Made by a program: the position numbers and the translations under genes. The notes below the pieces were generated by a model that made no database searches, was not told the DNA's origin, and worked only from the letters and a program-made list of their open reading frames with translations. From assembly GCA_022803075.1 (NCBI GenBank), contig JAFFTF010000002.1:1-64000 (forward strand): DNA of 64,000 bases. Reading direction: 5' to 3'. Source of the DNA: Micrococcales bacterium 31B. GTDB taxonomy: Bacteria > Actinomycetota > Actinomycetes > Actinomycetales > Dermabacteraceae. Below are positions 8,721 through 17,323 of the stretch, in pieces (position 1 is the first letter of the stretch; each line of letters starts with the position of its first letter).

Positions 8721-8750
8721 TACGCCCCGCTACGCCCCGCTACGCCCCGC
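8721..8750. repeat. Three tandem copies of a 10-bp repeat
   Basis: TACGCCCCGC is repeated three times exactly. The repeat supplies the last codons and TAG stop of the minus-strand dehydrogenase gene and borders the RloB remnant. Confidence 0.85.
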
Positions 8751-9654
8751 TGCGCTCGGCGGTGAAGCGGCGCGTCACGGTGATGTCGCGGTCGCCGAGG
8801 CCGCGCTCGACGATCTCGTCAAACGCGGCGCGCAGCGAGGGCAGCAGCGCCGGGCTCGTGCCAGTGGCAGCGGCGATGTCGGCGGCGAAGCGCAGGTCTT
8901 TCACCATGTAGCTGGCGATGCCGCTCGGCGAGTCGTCGCCCGCGACGAGCCGGTCGCGGCGGCTTTCGAGCAGTCGCGAGCCCGCGTAGCCGCCGCCGAG
9001 CAGCTGCCACAGCGCGCCCGGGTCGACGCCCGAGCGGTCGGCCAGCTCGGTGGCCTCGCCGAGCGCGAGAATCGTCGCCGCGACCACCAACTGGTTGCAC
9101 GCCTTCGCCACCTCGCCCGCGCCGAGCGGCCCGAGCCGCACGGGCACTCCGCACGGGGCCAGCAGGGCCGCCGCGCGATCGGTGTCGGCCGCATCGCCGC
9201 CGAGCATGATCGACAGGGTGCCCGCGATGGCGCCGTCCTCGCCGCCCGATACGGGGCAGTCCACCACGCGAATGCCCGCGCCCGACAGGCGCTCCGCGAG
9301 CTCGCGCACCGCGACGGGTGACGAGGTCGAGCCGATCATGAGCAGCAGGCCGCTCTCTCCGACCCCGGCGAGCAGCCCGTCGGGGCCTTCGAGGTGTTCT
9401 TCGAGTTGTGGCAGGTCGGGGAGCATCATGAGGATCGCATCGCACCCGGCCGCGAGGTCGCGCGCCGTGGCGGCCCAGGTGGCACCCGCGGCCACGAGTT
9501 CGGGTCGCTCGCGCCGCGCGAGAACGGTGAGCGAGCCGTGCGCCGTGAGCAGGTGGCGGGCCATGGGCGCGCCCATCGCGCCGAGGCCCCAGACCCCCAT
9601 TCGCGTGGCCGTGGGGTGAGCGGGCTGCATGGTCTCTGCGTCGAGGGAGGTCAT
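8740..9654 (-). CDS. NAD-binding 3-hydroxyisobutyrate dehydrogenase-like protein
   Basis: A 304-aa beta-hydroxyacid dehydrogenase. The N-terminal Rossmann motif is GVWGLGAMGAPMARHLL. The substrate-binding motif DCPVSGGEDGAIAGTLSIML and the catalytic-lysine region KACNQLVVAATILALGEA are both present. Members oxidise 3-hydroxyisobutyrate, tartronate semialdehyde or similar compounds. It is divergent from a D-2-hydroxyacid dehydrogenase gene across a short region with the palindrome TTCACTATAGTGAA, so both are probably in the IclR regulon of this cluster. The ATG at 9654 has AGGA upstream; ATGs at 9630 and 9600 are alternatives. Confidence 0.82.
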   Translation of the reverse strand: MTSLDAETMQPAHPTATRMGVWGLGAMGAPMARHLLTAHGSLTVLARRERPELVAAGATWAATARDLAAGCDAILMMLPDLPQLEEHLEGPDGLLAGVGESGLLLMIGSTSSPVAVRELAERLSGAGIRVVDCPVSGGEDGAIAGTLSIMLGGDAADTDRAAALLAPCGVPVRLGPLGAGEVAKACNQLVVAATILALGEATELADRSGVDPGALWQLLGGGYAGSRLLESRRDRLVAGDDSPSGIASYMVKDLRFAADIAAATGTSPALLPSLRAAFDEIVERGLGDRDITVTRRFTAERSGA

Positions 9655-9692
9655 GAAGGCATCCTAACAACTGTACACGGCAATGAACAGGA

Positions 9693-9706
9693 TTCACTAT
9701 AGTGAA
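9693..9706. promoter_or_regulatory. Palindromic operator, probably IclR-type
   Basis: Perfect 14-bp palindrome TTCACTATAGTGAA between divergent dehydrogenase genes. It contains a TATAGT -10-like box on each strand. A related site, TTCAGCATATTGAA, overlaps the promoter of the MFS gene (11788-11801), and an IclR gene lies between them. Confidence 0.6.
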
Positions 9707-9755
9707 CGTAATGCTGCGCGCGGCCGTGCGCGCGGCCCCGTCGAGAGGTACGTCC

Positions 9756-10817
9756 ATGGCACCCAACCCACCCCACAGACTACGCGCAGCGGTGGCGGTT
9801 CCCCTGGCAGAAGAGCTGTGCGCGCTCATCGAACGCCTCGAACCGCGCCTCGAACTCGTGCGCGACGCCTCCCTCACCCACCCCATGCGCGGGCCCGCCG
9901 ACTGGTCCGGCGACCCCGAGCACACGCGCACCCCGGCCGAGCAGCAGGCCTTCGACGCGATGGTCGACTCCGCCGACGCACTCTTCGGCATCCCCGACGT
10001 CGACCCCGCCGCCCTCGCGCGCACCGTAGCCGCGAATCCCCGCCTGCGCTGGGTCATGACCACCGCGGCGGGCGGCGGCGCCCAGGTCAAGGCCGCTGGC
10101 CTCGATCGCGCTAGCCTCGACCGCATCACCTTCACCACGAGCGCCGGCGTTCACGGCGGCACCCTCGCCGAGTTTGCCGTGTTCGGCGTGATGGCCGGCG
10201 CCAAAGGGCTCCCCCGCCTCGCCGCCGATCAGGCCGCGCGACACTGGCCCGACCGCTGGGAGATGCGGCAGATCGACGAGATGACCGTGTTGGTCGTGGG
10301 CCTCGGCGGTATCGGCGCCGAGTGCGCGCGCCGGTTCCACGCCCTCGGCGCCACGGTCTGGGGCACCTCGCGCTCGGGCACGCCCGTTCCCGGGGTCGAC
10401 AAACTGGTGCCGCTCGACCAGCTGGCCCACGCGGCGTCCGAGGCGGACGCCCTGGTGGTTACCTTGCCCGGTACGCAACAGACCCACCACCTGATCGGGG
10501 CCGACGTGCTCGCCGCGATCAAGCCGGGGGCCATCATCGCGAGCGTGGGGCGCGGCACCGTGATCGACGAGGCGGCGCTGCTCGACGCCCTCGACGCGGG
10601 CCGCGTTAGCTTTGCCGCGCTCGACGTGTTCGAGATTGAACCGCTGCCCGAGGCCTCCCGCCTGTGGGCGCACCCGCGGGTTCTCGTGAGCCCGCACACG
10701 GCCGCGCTCAGCACGAAGGAAGAAGAGCGCATCGCGCGACGATTCGCCGAAAACGCCACGCGACTGATCGACGGCGAGCCCCTGCGCGCCGTTGTCGATA
10801 CGGTGGAGTTCTACTAG
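9756..10817 (+). CDS. D-isomer-specific 2-hydroxyacid dehydrogenase
   Basis: A 353-aa NAD-dependent dehydrogenase. The nucleotide-binding core is VLVVGLGGIGAECARRFHAL. The catalytic-domain pieces are TTSAGVHGGTLAEFAVFG, the Arg region ASVGRGTVIDEAALLDAL, the Glu region DVFEIEPLPEASRLW and the His of VSPHTAALS. The ATG at 9756 is preferred over the GTG at 9702, because GAGAGG stands 8 nt before it and the N-terminus then aligns with MAPNPPHRLRAAVAVPL. A paralogue is encoded at 32006-33067. Context with an IclR regulator and an MFS carrier suggests catabolism of a hydroxy acid or sugar acid, with the exact acid unknown. Confidence 0.84.
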   Translation: MAPNPPHRLRAAVAVPLAEELCALIERLEPRLELVRDASLTHPMRGPADWSGDPEHTRTPAEQQAFDAMVDSADALFGIPDVDPAALARTVAANPRLRWVMTTAAGGGAQVKAAGLDRASLDRITFTTSAGVHGGTLAEFAVFGVMAGAKGLPRLAADQAARHWPDRWEMRQIDEMTVLVVGLGGIGAECARRFHALGATVWGTSRSGTPVPGVDKLVPLDQLAHAASEADALVVTLPGTQQTHHLIGADVLAAIKPGAIIASVGRGTVIDEAALLDALDAGRVSFAALDVFEIEPLPEASRLWAHPRVLVSPHTAALSTKEEERIARRFAENATRLIDGEPLRAVVDTVEFY

Positions 10818-10880
10818 ACGCGGCGGGTAAGCAAGGCAGACCAGCGGGTTAACCCGCGCACCCGCAGGAACGGAGCCCCG

Positions 10881-11675
10881 GTGACCGATACCAGCACTGA
10901 CCAGGCGGCCGCAGGCGGTCGCGATCCCGCGCCCGCCGTCGGGCGCAGCATTCGACTGCTCGGGCTGCTCGCCGAGTCGAGGCAGGCGCTCACCCTCACC
11001 GAACTCGCGGCGGAGCTCGGCCTCGCGAAGTCGTCCACCGCGAACCTGTGCCTCGCGCTCGAGGCGGAGCGGATGATCGAGCGCGTGCCGCTCGGCTATC
11101 GGCTCGGCATCCGCACCGCCGAGCTGGGCGGGGCGTTCGCGGCGCAATTCAATCAGGTGCGCGAGTTTTATGCGGTGTGCGAGGCCTCGCCCGTGCTCAC
11201 TCGCGAGCTCGTGCAGGTGGCCGTCCTCGACGAGACCGACTCGCTGTATCTCGCGCGCTACGAGGGCGCGCAGTCGGTGCGCCTCGGCACTCCCCTCGGG
11301 TCCCGGCTGCCCGCGGCGCTCTCGGCCACGGGTCGAGCGCTGCTCATGACGCGCGATGACGACACGATCCGCGCGCTGCTGGGCCGCGCCCTGCCGCTGC
11401 CGCAGCCCACCCAGCACAGCGCGCGCGATCTCGACGCCGTGCTGCGCAAGATCGGCGAGGCACGCGAGCGCGGCTGGGCCGTCGATGAGGAGGAGTCGTT
11501 TCGCGGCATCGTCGGCGTCGCCGTGCCCCTCGAGGGCTGGGCGCCCGGCGACCCGCAGCTGGCGCTCGGCGTGGGCGTGCCGGTCGCGGAGGCCTCCGGT
11601 GACCGCATCGGACGCGTCGGTGCCGCGCTGGTCGAGGCGGCACGGGCGCTCACGAACCCGCTCAGCGCGCGGTGA
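10881..11675 (+). CDS. IclR-family transcriptional regulator
   Basis: A 264-aa IclR regulator starting at GTG with CGGAG upstream. The N-terminal winged helix-turn-helix is RSIRLLGLLAESRQALTLTE followed by LAAELGLAKSSTANLCLAL. The C-terminal GAF-like effector domain contains LGSRLPAALSATGRALL and EEESFRGIVGVAVPL. It sits between the dehydrogenase genes and an MFS transporter, and two similar palindromes occur in the promoters on each side, so it probably controls both. Its last residues (NPLSAR) lie in the first copy of a 26-bp tandem repeat. Confidence 0.86.
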   Translation: MTDTSTDQAAAGGRDPAPAVGRSIRLLGLLAESRQALTLTELAAELGLAKSSTANLCLALEAERMIERVPLGYRLGIRTAELGGAFAAQFNQVREFYAVCEASPVLTRELVQVAVLDETDSLYLARYEGAQSVRLGTPLGSRLPAALSATGRALLMTRDDDTIRALLGRALPLPQPTQHSARDLDAVLRKIGEARERGWAVDEEESFRGIVGVAVPLEGWAPGDPQLALGVGVPVAEASGDRIGRVGAALVEAARALTNPLSAR

Positions 11676-11749
11676 GATCGAACCCGCTCAGCGCGCGGTG
11701 AGATCGAACCCGCTCAGCGCGCGGTGAGACCAGGCCCGCTCAGCGCGCG
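11655..11749. repeat. 26-bp tandem repeat, about 3.7 copies
   Basis: AACCCGCTCAGCGCGCGGTG plus AGATCG is repeated at 11655, 11681 and 11707, with a partial copy at 11733. Copy 1 encodes the IclR C-terminus and its TGA stop. The later copies are downstream and non-coding. Confidence 0.9.
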
Positions 11750-11787
11750 CCCCGCTCCCTCACCAAAATAATTGCCCCACGAATCTG

Positions 11788-11825
11788 TTCAGCATATTGA
11801 ACTGCGTTCACTGGGTTGATATAGT
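11788..11825 (+). promoter_or_regulatory. MFS-gene promoter with IclR-type operator
   Basis: TTGAAC (11797-11802) and TATAGT (11820-11825) are 17 nt apart, a near-ideal promoter. The imperfect palindrome TTCAGCATATTGAA (11788-11801) overlaps the -35 box and resembles TTCACTATAGTGAA at 9693. Confidence 0.65.
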
Positions 11826-11861
11826 CCCGGTACGACGAACAGCCGATCAAAGGAGATGGCT

Positions 11862-13289
11862 TTGAACACCACCCCCGCCTCGTCCTCCGGGTCCACAGCG
11901 CCCGCATCGCACACCGACGACCCCGAATACGCCGACAACCTGCGCCGCGCGACCATCGCGTCGAGCATCGGCAGCGCGCTCGAATACTTTGACTTCGCGC
12001 TCTACGGGCTCTCAACCGCGCTCATCTTTAACGTCCTGTTCTTTCCGCAAGACGATCCCGCCATGGCCACCGTCGCGGCCTTCGCCGTCTACGGCGTCGG
12101 GTTTCTCGCCCGCCCCTTCGGCGGACTCTTCTTCGGCGTGCTCGGCGACAAGCTGGGCCGCAAATGGGTACTGGTCATCACGATCGTGCTGATGGGCGGC
12201 GCGTCCACCGCCATCGGGCTGCTGCCCACGTACGCGTCCATCGGCATCGCCGCCCCCATACTGCTCGTGCTGATGCGGCTCTTGCAGGGCTTCGGCGCGG
12301 GCGCCGAACAGGCCGGGGCCACCGTGCTGATGGCCGAGTACGCGCCCGTCAAGCGGCGCGGCTTCTTCTCGGCCCTGCCGTTCATCGGCATTCAGGCCGG
12401 CACGCTGCTGGCCGCGGTCGTGTTCAGCCTCATGTCGTTGCTGCCCGAAGACCAACTGCTCTCGTGGGGCTGGCGAGTGCCGTTCCTGGCCTCGTTCCTC
12501 TTGATCCTCGTTGCGCTGTTCATCCGCATGCGACTGCGCGAGACCCCCACCTTTGTCGAGCTCGAAAAGCACGAACAAAACAACTCGAAGCCGATCCGCG
12601 AGATCTTCACGCGCGGCCTGCCCGGCGTGGTGATCGGCGTGGGCCTGCGCATGGCCGAAAACGGCGGCTCCTACATGTTCAGCACGCTCGCGCTGACCTT
12701 CTTCGTCACCTCGGTGGGCGGCGACGCCGACCGCGGCCTGCTTACGTGGGGCGTCACCCTCGGCTCGCTGATCGGAATCTTCTCGGTGCCGCTCACGGGC
12801 GCCCTCTCCGATCGCTGGGGTCGCCGCACCGTCTACCGCGCGGGCGCCGTGTTCATGCTCATCTACACGTTCCCCGCGTGGTGGCTGATCTCGCTCGGCA
12901 GTTACCCGGTGGCCATCGCCGTGATCGCCATCGGCATCGGCGTGGCCGTGAACTCCATGCTCGGCCCCCAGTGCGCGATGCTGCCCGAACTCTTCGGCAA
13001 CCGCCACCGCTACCTCGGCGTGGCCATGGCCCGCGAGATCTCGGCGGTGCTCGCGGGCGGCCTTGCGGGCGTGCTCGGCGCGTACATCATCGCGGTCAGC
13101 GGCGGCAATTGGTTGCTGCTCGCGGTCTACATGGGTACGCTCGCGCTCATCACCACCGCCTCGACTTTCCTCGTGCCCGAGACCCTGCGCCGCGACCTCA
13201 CGCGCATCGACGACGCCGTGAAAGTCTCGCTCACCGAAACCGGGGACGCCGCGCCCCGCGAGGTGCACACTGGGGTTGCGGCCCCGTAA
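11862..13289 (+). CDS. MFS transporter, MHS (metabolite:H+ symporter) type
   Basis: About 475 aa with 12 predicted membrane helices. Typical MHS sequence includes SIGSALEYFDFALYGLSTAL near the N-terminus, the loop motif GVLGDKLGRKWVLVITIVLM, RLLQGFGAGAEQAGATVLMA and GALSDRWGRRTVYRAG in the second half. The family imports organic acids such as shikimate, citrate or alpha-ketoglutarate with protons. An ATG at 11856 touches the AGGAG ribosome-binding site (11851-11855), so the TTG at 11862, 6 nt further on, is the better start. Expression is probably IclR-controlled. It likely supplies the substrate of the neighbouring dehydrogenases. Confidence 0.85.
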   Translation: MNTTPASSSGSTAPASHTDDPEYADNLRRATIASSIGSALEYFDFALYGLSTALIFNVLFFPQDDPAMATVAAFAVYGVGFLARPFGGLFFGVLGDKLGRKWVLVITIVLMGGASTAIGLLPTYASIGIAAPILLVLMRLLQGFGAGAEQAGATVLMAEYAPVKRRGFFSALPFIGIQAGTLLAAVVFSLMSLLPEDQLLSWGWRVPFLASFLLILVALFIRMRLRETPTFVELEKHEQNNSKPIREIFTRGLPGVVIGVGLRMAENGGSYMFSTLALTFFVTSVGGDADRGLLTWGVTLGSLIGIFSVPLTGALSDRWGRRTVYRAGAVFMLIYTFPAWWLISLGSYPVAIAVIAIGIGVAVNSMLGPQCAMLPELFGNRHRYLGVAMAREISAVLAGGLAGVLGAYIIAVSGGNWLLLAVYMGTLALITTASTFLVPETLRRDLTRIDDAVKVSLTETGDAAPREVHTGVAAP

Positions 13290-13380
13290 GCCAGGGGGTC
13301 GGCGCGTGCCCTCGCGCCGACCCGCAACGCCGACCCGCAGCCGTCCTCCTCCCACGCACCAGCCTCACCAGGAGCCCACC

Positions 13381-14418
13381 TTGAGCAACCTCGCCGTCGT
13401 CGCCCACGCCGCCAACGACCTCCGCGTCGAAGACATTGGCGAACCCCAACCCGCGGCCGACGAGGCCGTCGTCGAGGTCGCCTATGGCGGAGTTTGCGGC
13501 TCTGACCTGCACTATTGGCGCCACGGGGCCGCCGGCGCGTCCATCCTGCGCGAACCCCTCGTGCTGGGCCACGAGTTCACGGGAGTCGTCGCGCGCGCCG
13601 CCGCCGATGGCAGCGGGCCCGCGGAGGGAACTCCCGTCGCGGTGCACCCCCTCACGCCCTGCGGAGACGGCGCGACGCCATGGCCCGCCGACCGACCCAA
13701 CCTCTCCCCCGCCTCGACCTACCTCGGCTCCGCCATGCACCTGCCGCACACGCAGGGAGGCTTCGCGCGGCGCGTTGCCCTGCCCTCGCGCATGCTGTAC
13801 GCGCTGCCCGCCGGCCTCGACGTGCGCTCGGCAATCCTCGCCGAACCCACCGCCGTCGCGTGGCACGGGGTCGAGCGTGCGGGCTCCGTCGCGGGCCGCC
13901 GAGTGGCCGTCATCGGTGCCGGGCCCATCGGCCAACTCGTGATTGCGGTGGCGCTGCACCACGGGGCGTCCGAAGTGATCGCGACCGACCTGCACGACCT
14001 GCCCCGCAACCTCGCCGAGGCCCGCGGGGCCCGCGCCCTCGACGCTCGCGACAGCGAGGCAATCGCGGCGCTGCACGCCGACGTCGTGATCGAGTCGAGC
14101 GGCACCGTGCCCGGCCTCGCCTCCGCCATTTCGGCCGCGGGTCGCGGCGGCACCGTCGTCATGCTGGGCCTGCAGGCCGCGGGCGACATCGCCGCGCCGC
14201 TCGCCACCGCGATCACGCGCGAGCTCACCCTCACGGGGTCGTTCCGCTTCGGCGCCGAGTTCGGTCCCGTGCTGGAAGCCCTCGCCGAAGGCTCCCTCAA
14301 TGTCGACGGCATCGTCACGCACACGCTGCCCGTGGCGCAATCCCTCGACGCGTTCGCCACGGCACTTGACGCGTCGGCCTCCTCCAAGGTGGTGCTGGCG
14401 TTCGGCGAGGACGCCTAG
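13381..14418 (+). CDS. Zinc-type alcohol/L-idonate dehydrogenase-like protein
   Basis: A 345-aa medium-chain dehydrogenase closest in layout to L-idonate 5-dehydrogenase. Catalytic-zinc residues are seen in YGGVCGSDLHYW and LGHEFTGVV, and the Rossmann motif is VAVIGAGPIGQLVIAVAL. The structural-zinc lobe is degenerate: where four Cys are usual, the sequence reads HPLTPCGDGATPWPADRPNL, with a single Cys. The TTG start at 13381 has AGGAG 6 nt upstream (13370-13374); an upstream GTG lacks such a site and overlaps the MFS gene. It ends the sugar-acid cluster. Its 3' end is duplicated at 17196-17323. Confidence 0.82.
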   Translation: MSNLAVVAHAANDLRVEDIGEPQPAADEAVVEVAYGGVCGSDLHYWRHGAAGASILREPLVLGHEFTGVVARAAADGSGPAEGTPVAVHPLTPCGDGATPWPADRPNLSPASTYLGSAMHLPHTQGGFARRVALPSRMLYALPAGLDVRSAILAEPTAVAWHGVERAGSVAGRRVAVIGAGPIGQLVIAVALHHGASEVIATDLHDLPRNLAEARGARALDARDSEAIAALHADVVIESSGTVPGLASAISAAGRGGTVVMLGLQAAGDIAAPLATAITRELTLTGSFRFGAEFGPVLEALAEGSLNVDGIVTHTLPVAQSLDAFATALDASASSKVVLAFGEDA

Positions 14419-14488
14419 CGGGCCCGTGGGCATGACGGCACGAGAAACCCGTCGGCGCGCGCTCCTCGCGCACGGATAGACTCGGGCC

Positions 14489-15052
14489 ATGCCCTCACGC
14501 ACCGCACACCGCGCCTGGTTCGACGCCGCGTCTCCCCTCGCCCAGATCATGCCCGACGCCGAGTTTGGCGAGGTGCACAGCGGCATCGTCGATGCCCCCG
14601 CCGACCGCGTGTGGTCGGCGCTGCAGGTGATGACCTGGGGCGATCTCAAAGTCGGTCGCGCCCTGCTCGCGCTGCGCGGCATACCCAGCGACTCGCCCGA
14701 ACCCTGGTATGCCACGTTTGAGGGTGCGCAGTTCGCGGAGCGCGAGCCGCGCCACTGGATGTTCGCGACCCTCTCCAAACCGTGGCACCCTCGCCCCGCG
14801 CCGTCGCCCGCACGCAGCCTCGACCAGGTGCGCGACTGCACCGCACCGGGCTGGCTCAAAATGGGCATGGAGTGGACGCTGCACGACCTGGCGGACGGCC
14901 GCACCGCCGTCGAGACGCGCACCCTGTGCGCACCCACAGACGCGCACGCGCGACGCCGTTTCGCCCTGTACTGGCGCGTGGTCGGCCCCCTCAGCGGCGT
15001 ACTGAGGCAGGACATGATCGGGGCGCTGCGGCGCCTCGCCGTGCGACCGTAG
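14489..15052 (+). CDS. SRPBCC/START-like hypothetical protein
   Basis: A 187-aa soluble protein that looks like a helix-grip lipid- or ligand-binding fold: HSGIVDAPADRVWSALQVM at the N-terminal strand/helix, WTLHDLADGRTAVETRTLC in the central sheet, and a long C-terminal helix LYWRVVGPLSGVLRQDMIGA with basic residues. No catalytic residues are recognisable. A TAGACT -10 box lies exactly 6 nt before the ATG and there is no Shine-Dalgarno, so the transcript is probably leaderless. Function unknown; related proteins are often annotated only as DUF2867-like or polyketide-cyclase-like. Confidence 0.65.
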   Translation: MPSRTAHRAWFDAASPLAQIMPDAEFGEVHSGIVDAPADRVWSALQVMTWGDLKVGRALLALRGIPSDSPEPWYATFEGAQFAEREPRHWMFATLSKPWHPRPAPSPARSLDQVRDCTAPGWLKMGMEWTLHDLADGRTAVETRTLCAPTDAHARRRFALYWRVVGPLSGVLRQDMIGALRRLAVRP

Positions 15053-15273
15053 CGGTCGCCGTATGACCACGTCAGCGCCTCTCCCCGTCGATGCGGCCGG
15101 CCGCCTAGCCCCCGGTGGCGCGGCACCGGTCGGACGCCCCGTAGCCGGGCCGGTTGGGCACGTGCACAACCGCCGCACGCCGTTTTGGTGGCACCTGCAC
15201 CTGGTCACGGCACGGCCCGCGAAATAGCCTGGTCGGTAGCGCAACGTAGCGCCCGCACGCCCGAGGAGACCGC

Positions 15274-16593
15274 ATGACTGCCACACCGAATGCCACCGCC
15301 CGCCCCGCCTCCCCGCTCGCCCCCGACGTCGAGGCCCGCATCCTCGCCGCGGTCGACGCCCGCTTCGACGAACAGCTCGCGCGCACCGCCGAGCTGGTCG
15401 AGACCCCCTCGCTGCGGGGCGGCGAGGAGCCCGCGCAGGACCTCATGGCGCGTTACTTCGGCGAGCGCGGCCTCGACATTGACCGGTGGACCATCGGCAG
15501 CGACGAGCTGCGCGCGCACCACGGCTTCGGCAGGTGCACGGTCGACTACGACACCATGACCAACGTGGTCGGCACCTACACGCCCGCCGTCAACGCGGGC
15601 CGCTCGCTGATCCTGAACGGCCACATCGACGTAGTTCCCGAGGGCCCCGAGAGCCAGTGGAGCCGATCGCCGTGGCGCGCCGAGATGCGCGACGGCTGGA
15701 TGTACGGCCGGGGCGCGGGCGACATGAAGGCCGGCCTCATCGCGAACCTGTTCGCGTTCGACGCCATTCGCGCGGCGGGCCTCGAACTCACGGGCCGCGT
15801 ACACCTGCAATCGGTCGTCGAGGAGGAATGCACAGGAAACGGTTCGCTCGCGGCGCTGCTGCGCGGCTACACCGCCGACGCCGTCATCATCTCGGAGCCC
15901 GAGGAGGATTCCCTGGTTCGGGCCAACGTGGGCGTCCTGTGGTTTACCGCCCGGGTCAGCGGCAACCCGACCCACCCGCGAGAAATGGGCAACGGTTTCA
16001 ACGCGATCGACGCCGCCTACGGCGTGGTCGCGGCCCTGCGTGAGCTCGAGCAGCGCTGGAACGACGACAAGGCCAACCACCCCTACTTCGAAGACCTCGA
16101 CCACCCCATCAACGTGAACATCGGCGGCATCAGCGGCGGCGACTGGCCCTCCAGCGTGCCCGCGTGGTGCGAGCTGCGCGTGCGCGTGGCCACCTACCCG
16201 GGGGTCAGCGCGGACGCCGCGTGGGCTGAGATCCGCGAAACCGTCGCCCTTGCGGCACGGGCCACGGCCGAGCATCCGAAGTTCGACGTGGAGCTGACGC
16301 CCGACGGTTTCTGGGCCGAGGGATACGTGCTGGAGCCGGGAAGCGACGCCGAAGCCCTGCTCGAACGCACTCACCGGGCCGCCTTTGGCCGCGAGCTCAC
16401 GACGTTCACGACCCCCGGCTACCTCGACGGCCGCGTGTTCGTGAACTACGGCAACCTGCCGACTCTCGTCTACGGCCCCGTCTCGGAGCACATCCACGGG
16501 TTCGACGAGCGGGTCAACCTCGAATCGGTGCGGCGCTGCACGCAATCCATGGCCCTGTTCATCGCCGAGTGGTGCGGGGTGCGCGAGGCGTAG
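15274..16593 (+). CDS. M20-family metallopeptidase (ArgE/DapE-like)
   Basis: A 439-aa amidohydrolase of the acetylornithine deacetylase/succinyl-diaminopimelate desuccinylase group, a dinuclear zinc enzyme that cleaves N-acyl amino acids or peptides. Metal and catalytic residues are visible in LNGHIDVVPEGPESQW (first His/Asp), GRGAGDMKAGLIANL (bridging Asp) and VVEEECTGNGS (catalytic Glu followed by the metal Glu). The lid domain around FTARVSGNPTHPREMG matches the dimerisation insert. ATG with GAGGAG upstream. It stands alone, without arginine or lysine pathway genes, so a catabolic substrate is as likely as a biosynthetic one. Confidence 0.84.
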   Translation: MTATPNATARPASPLAPDVEARILAAVDARFDEQLARTAELVETPSLRGGEEPAQDLMARYFGERGLDIDRWTIGSDELRAHHGFGRCTVDYDTMTNVVGTYTPAVNAGRSLILNGHIDVVPEGPESQWSRSPWRAEMRDGWMYGRGAGDMKAGLIANLFAFDAIRAAGLELTGRVHLQSVVEEECTGNGSLAALLRGYTADAVIISEPEEDSLVRANVGVLWFTARVSGNPTHPREMGNGFNAIDAAYGVVAALRELEQRWNDDKANHPYFEDLDHPINVNIGGISGGDWPSSVPAWCELRVRVATYPGVSADAAWAEIRETVALAARATAEHPKFDVELTPDGFWAEGYVLEPGSDAEALLERTHRAAFGRELTTFTTPGYLDGRVFVNYGNLPTLVYGPVSEHIHGFDERVNLESVRRCTQSMALFIAEWCGVREA

Positions 16594-16597
16594 TCGG

Positions 16598-16810
16598 GTG
16601 TACGGTTGCACCAAGTGGAAGAAGAATGACAGCAATGAACCCGGCCGGTTCGACATCGTGAGCGATCAGAACCACTCGTTCGGAGAGCGCACCCGCATTC
16701 TGCGCGACCGCGAGACCGGGGTGAACTACGTGTATCACTGGGCGGGCACGGCGGGCGGGTTGACTACGCTGCTGAACGCCGACGGCACGCCCGTCGTCAC
16801 TGAGTCCTAA
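16598..16810 (+). CDS. DUF6440-like small protein (copy 1)
   Basis: A 70-aa protein with the pattern RFDIVSDQNHSFGERTRILR, then RETGVNYVYHWAGTAGGLTT and LLNADGTPVV, which I recognise as DUF6440-like; no function is established. It begins 4 nt after the M20 stop at a GTG with GAGGCG upstream. Comparison with the copy at 22194 shows that the ancestral ATG has become AAG (16613-16615) and its -10 TAGGGT has become TACGGT. The GTG start may therefore be a makeshift, and expression could depend on readthrough from the peptidase gene. The coding body is intact, unlike copy 2. Confidence 0.6.
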   Translation: MYGCTKWKKNDSNEPGRFDIVSDQNHSFGERTRILRDRETGVNYVYHWAGTAGGLTTLLNADGTPVVTES

Positions 16811-16813
16811 GAC

Positions 16814-17195
16814 CTATTCGCCCGTCGGCACGCGAGTTGGCATCACCGACACCGCGAGCGTGCCCGGTCCCGTGTGCGCCGCGAGGCCGGGGTTGAGTTC
16901 GGCCACCACGAGGTCGCGCACCCGCAACCCCTCCGCGTCGAACGACGCGAAGATGCGCGGAATCGACCGCGGCACCGTCCGCACGATGCCCGCGTGCTTG
17001 ATCGCCCCGTCACGCAACATGAACAGGGGTTTCAGTTTCAGCGCGGAGCCCAGGGCGAGCGCGGTCTTACCCAGCCGACCACTGCGATGCAGGTACGAGA
17101 GCGTCTCCACCACGAAGAACGTGTAACTCTGCGCCGACGCCTCGGCCACGAACGCCATCGCGGAGTCGAAGAACTCCGAGGCGGCCCCCGACCGC
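16814..17195 (-). pseudogene. Truncated DegV-family copy
   Basis: A second, broken copy of the DegV gene at 22268-23194. It keeps ASAQSYTFFVVETLSYLHRS through RTVPRSIPRIFASFDAEGL and the C-terminus LAAHTGPGTLAVSV. It lacks the N-terminal lipid-binding half and carries a 102-bp in-frame deletion located between two GCGTCGAACG direct repeats of the intact gene. Upstream the frame runs into a piece of the L-idonate dehydrogenase-like gene on the other strand. It is unlikely to be functional. Confidence 0.85.
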
Positions 17196-17323
17196 CCCTC
17201 GCCGAGGGCTCCCTCAACGTCACGCACACGCTGCCCGCCGCGCACGCACTCGACGCTTTCGCCACGGCCCTCGACGCGTCGGCCTCCTCCAAGGTGGTCA
17301 TTTCGTTCGGTGAGGACGCTTAG
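17196..17323 (+). pseudogene. 3' fragment of the idonate dehydrogenase-like gene
   Basis: About 42 codons reading EGSLNVTHTLPAAHALDAFA then TALDASASSKVVISFGEDA and stop, nearly identical to the end of the dehydrogenase at 13381-14418 except for a 9-bp deletion and a few substitutions. It is joined to the broken degV copy on the opposite strand. A still shorter trace (GAGGACGCCTAG) recurs near 18147. Confidence 0.85.
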
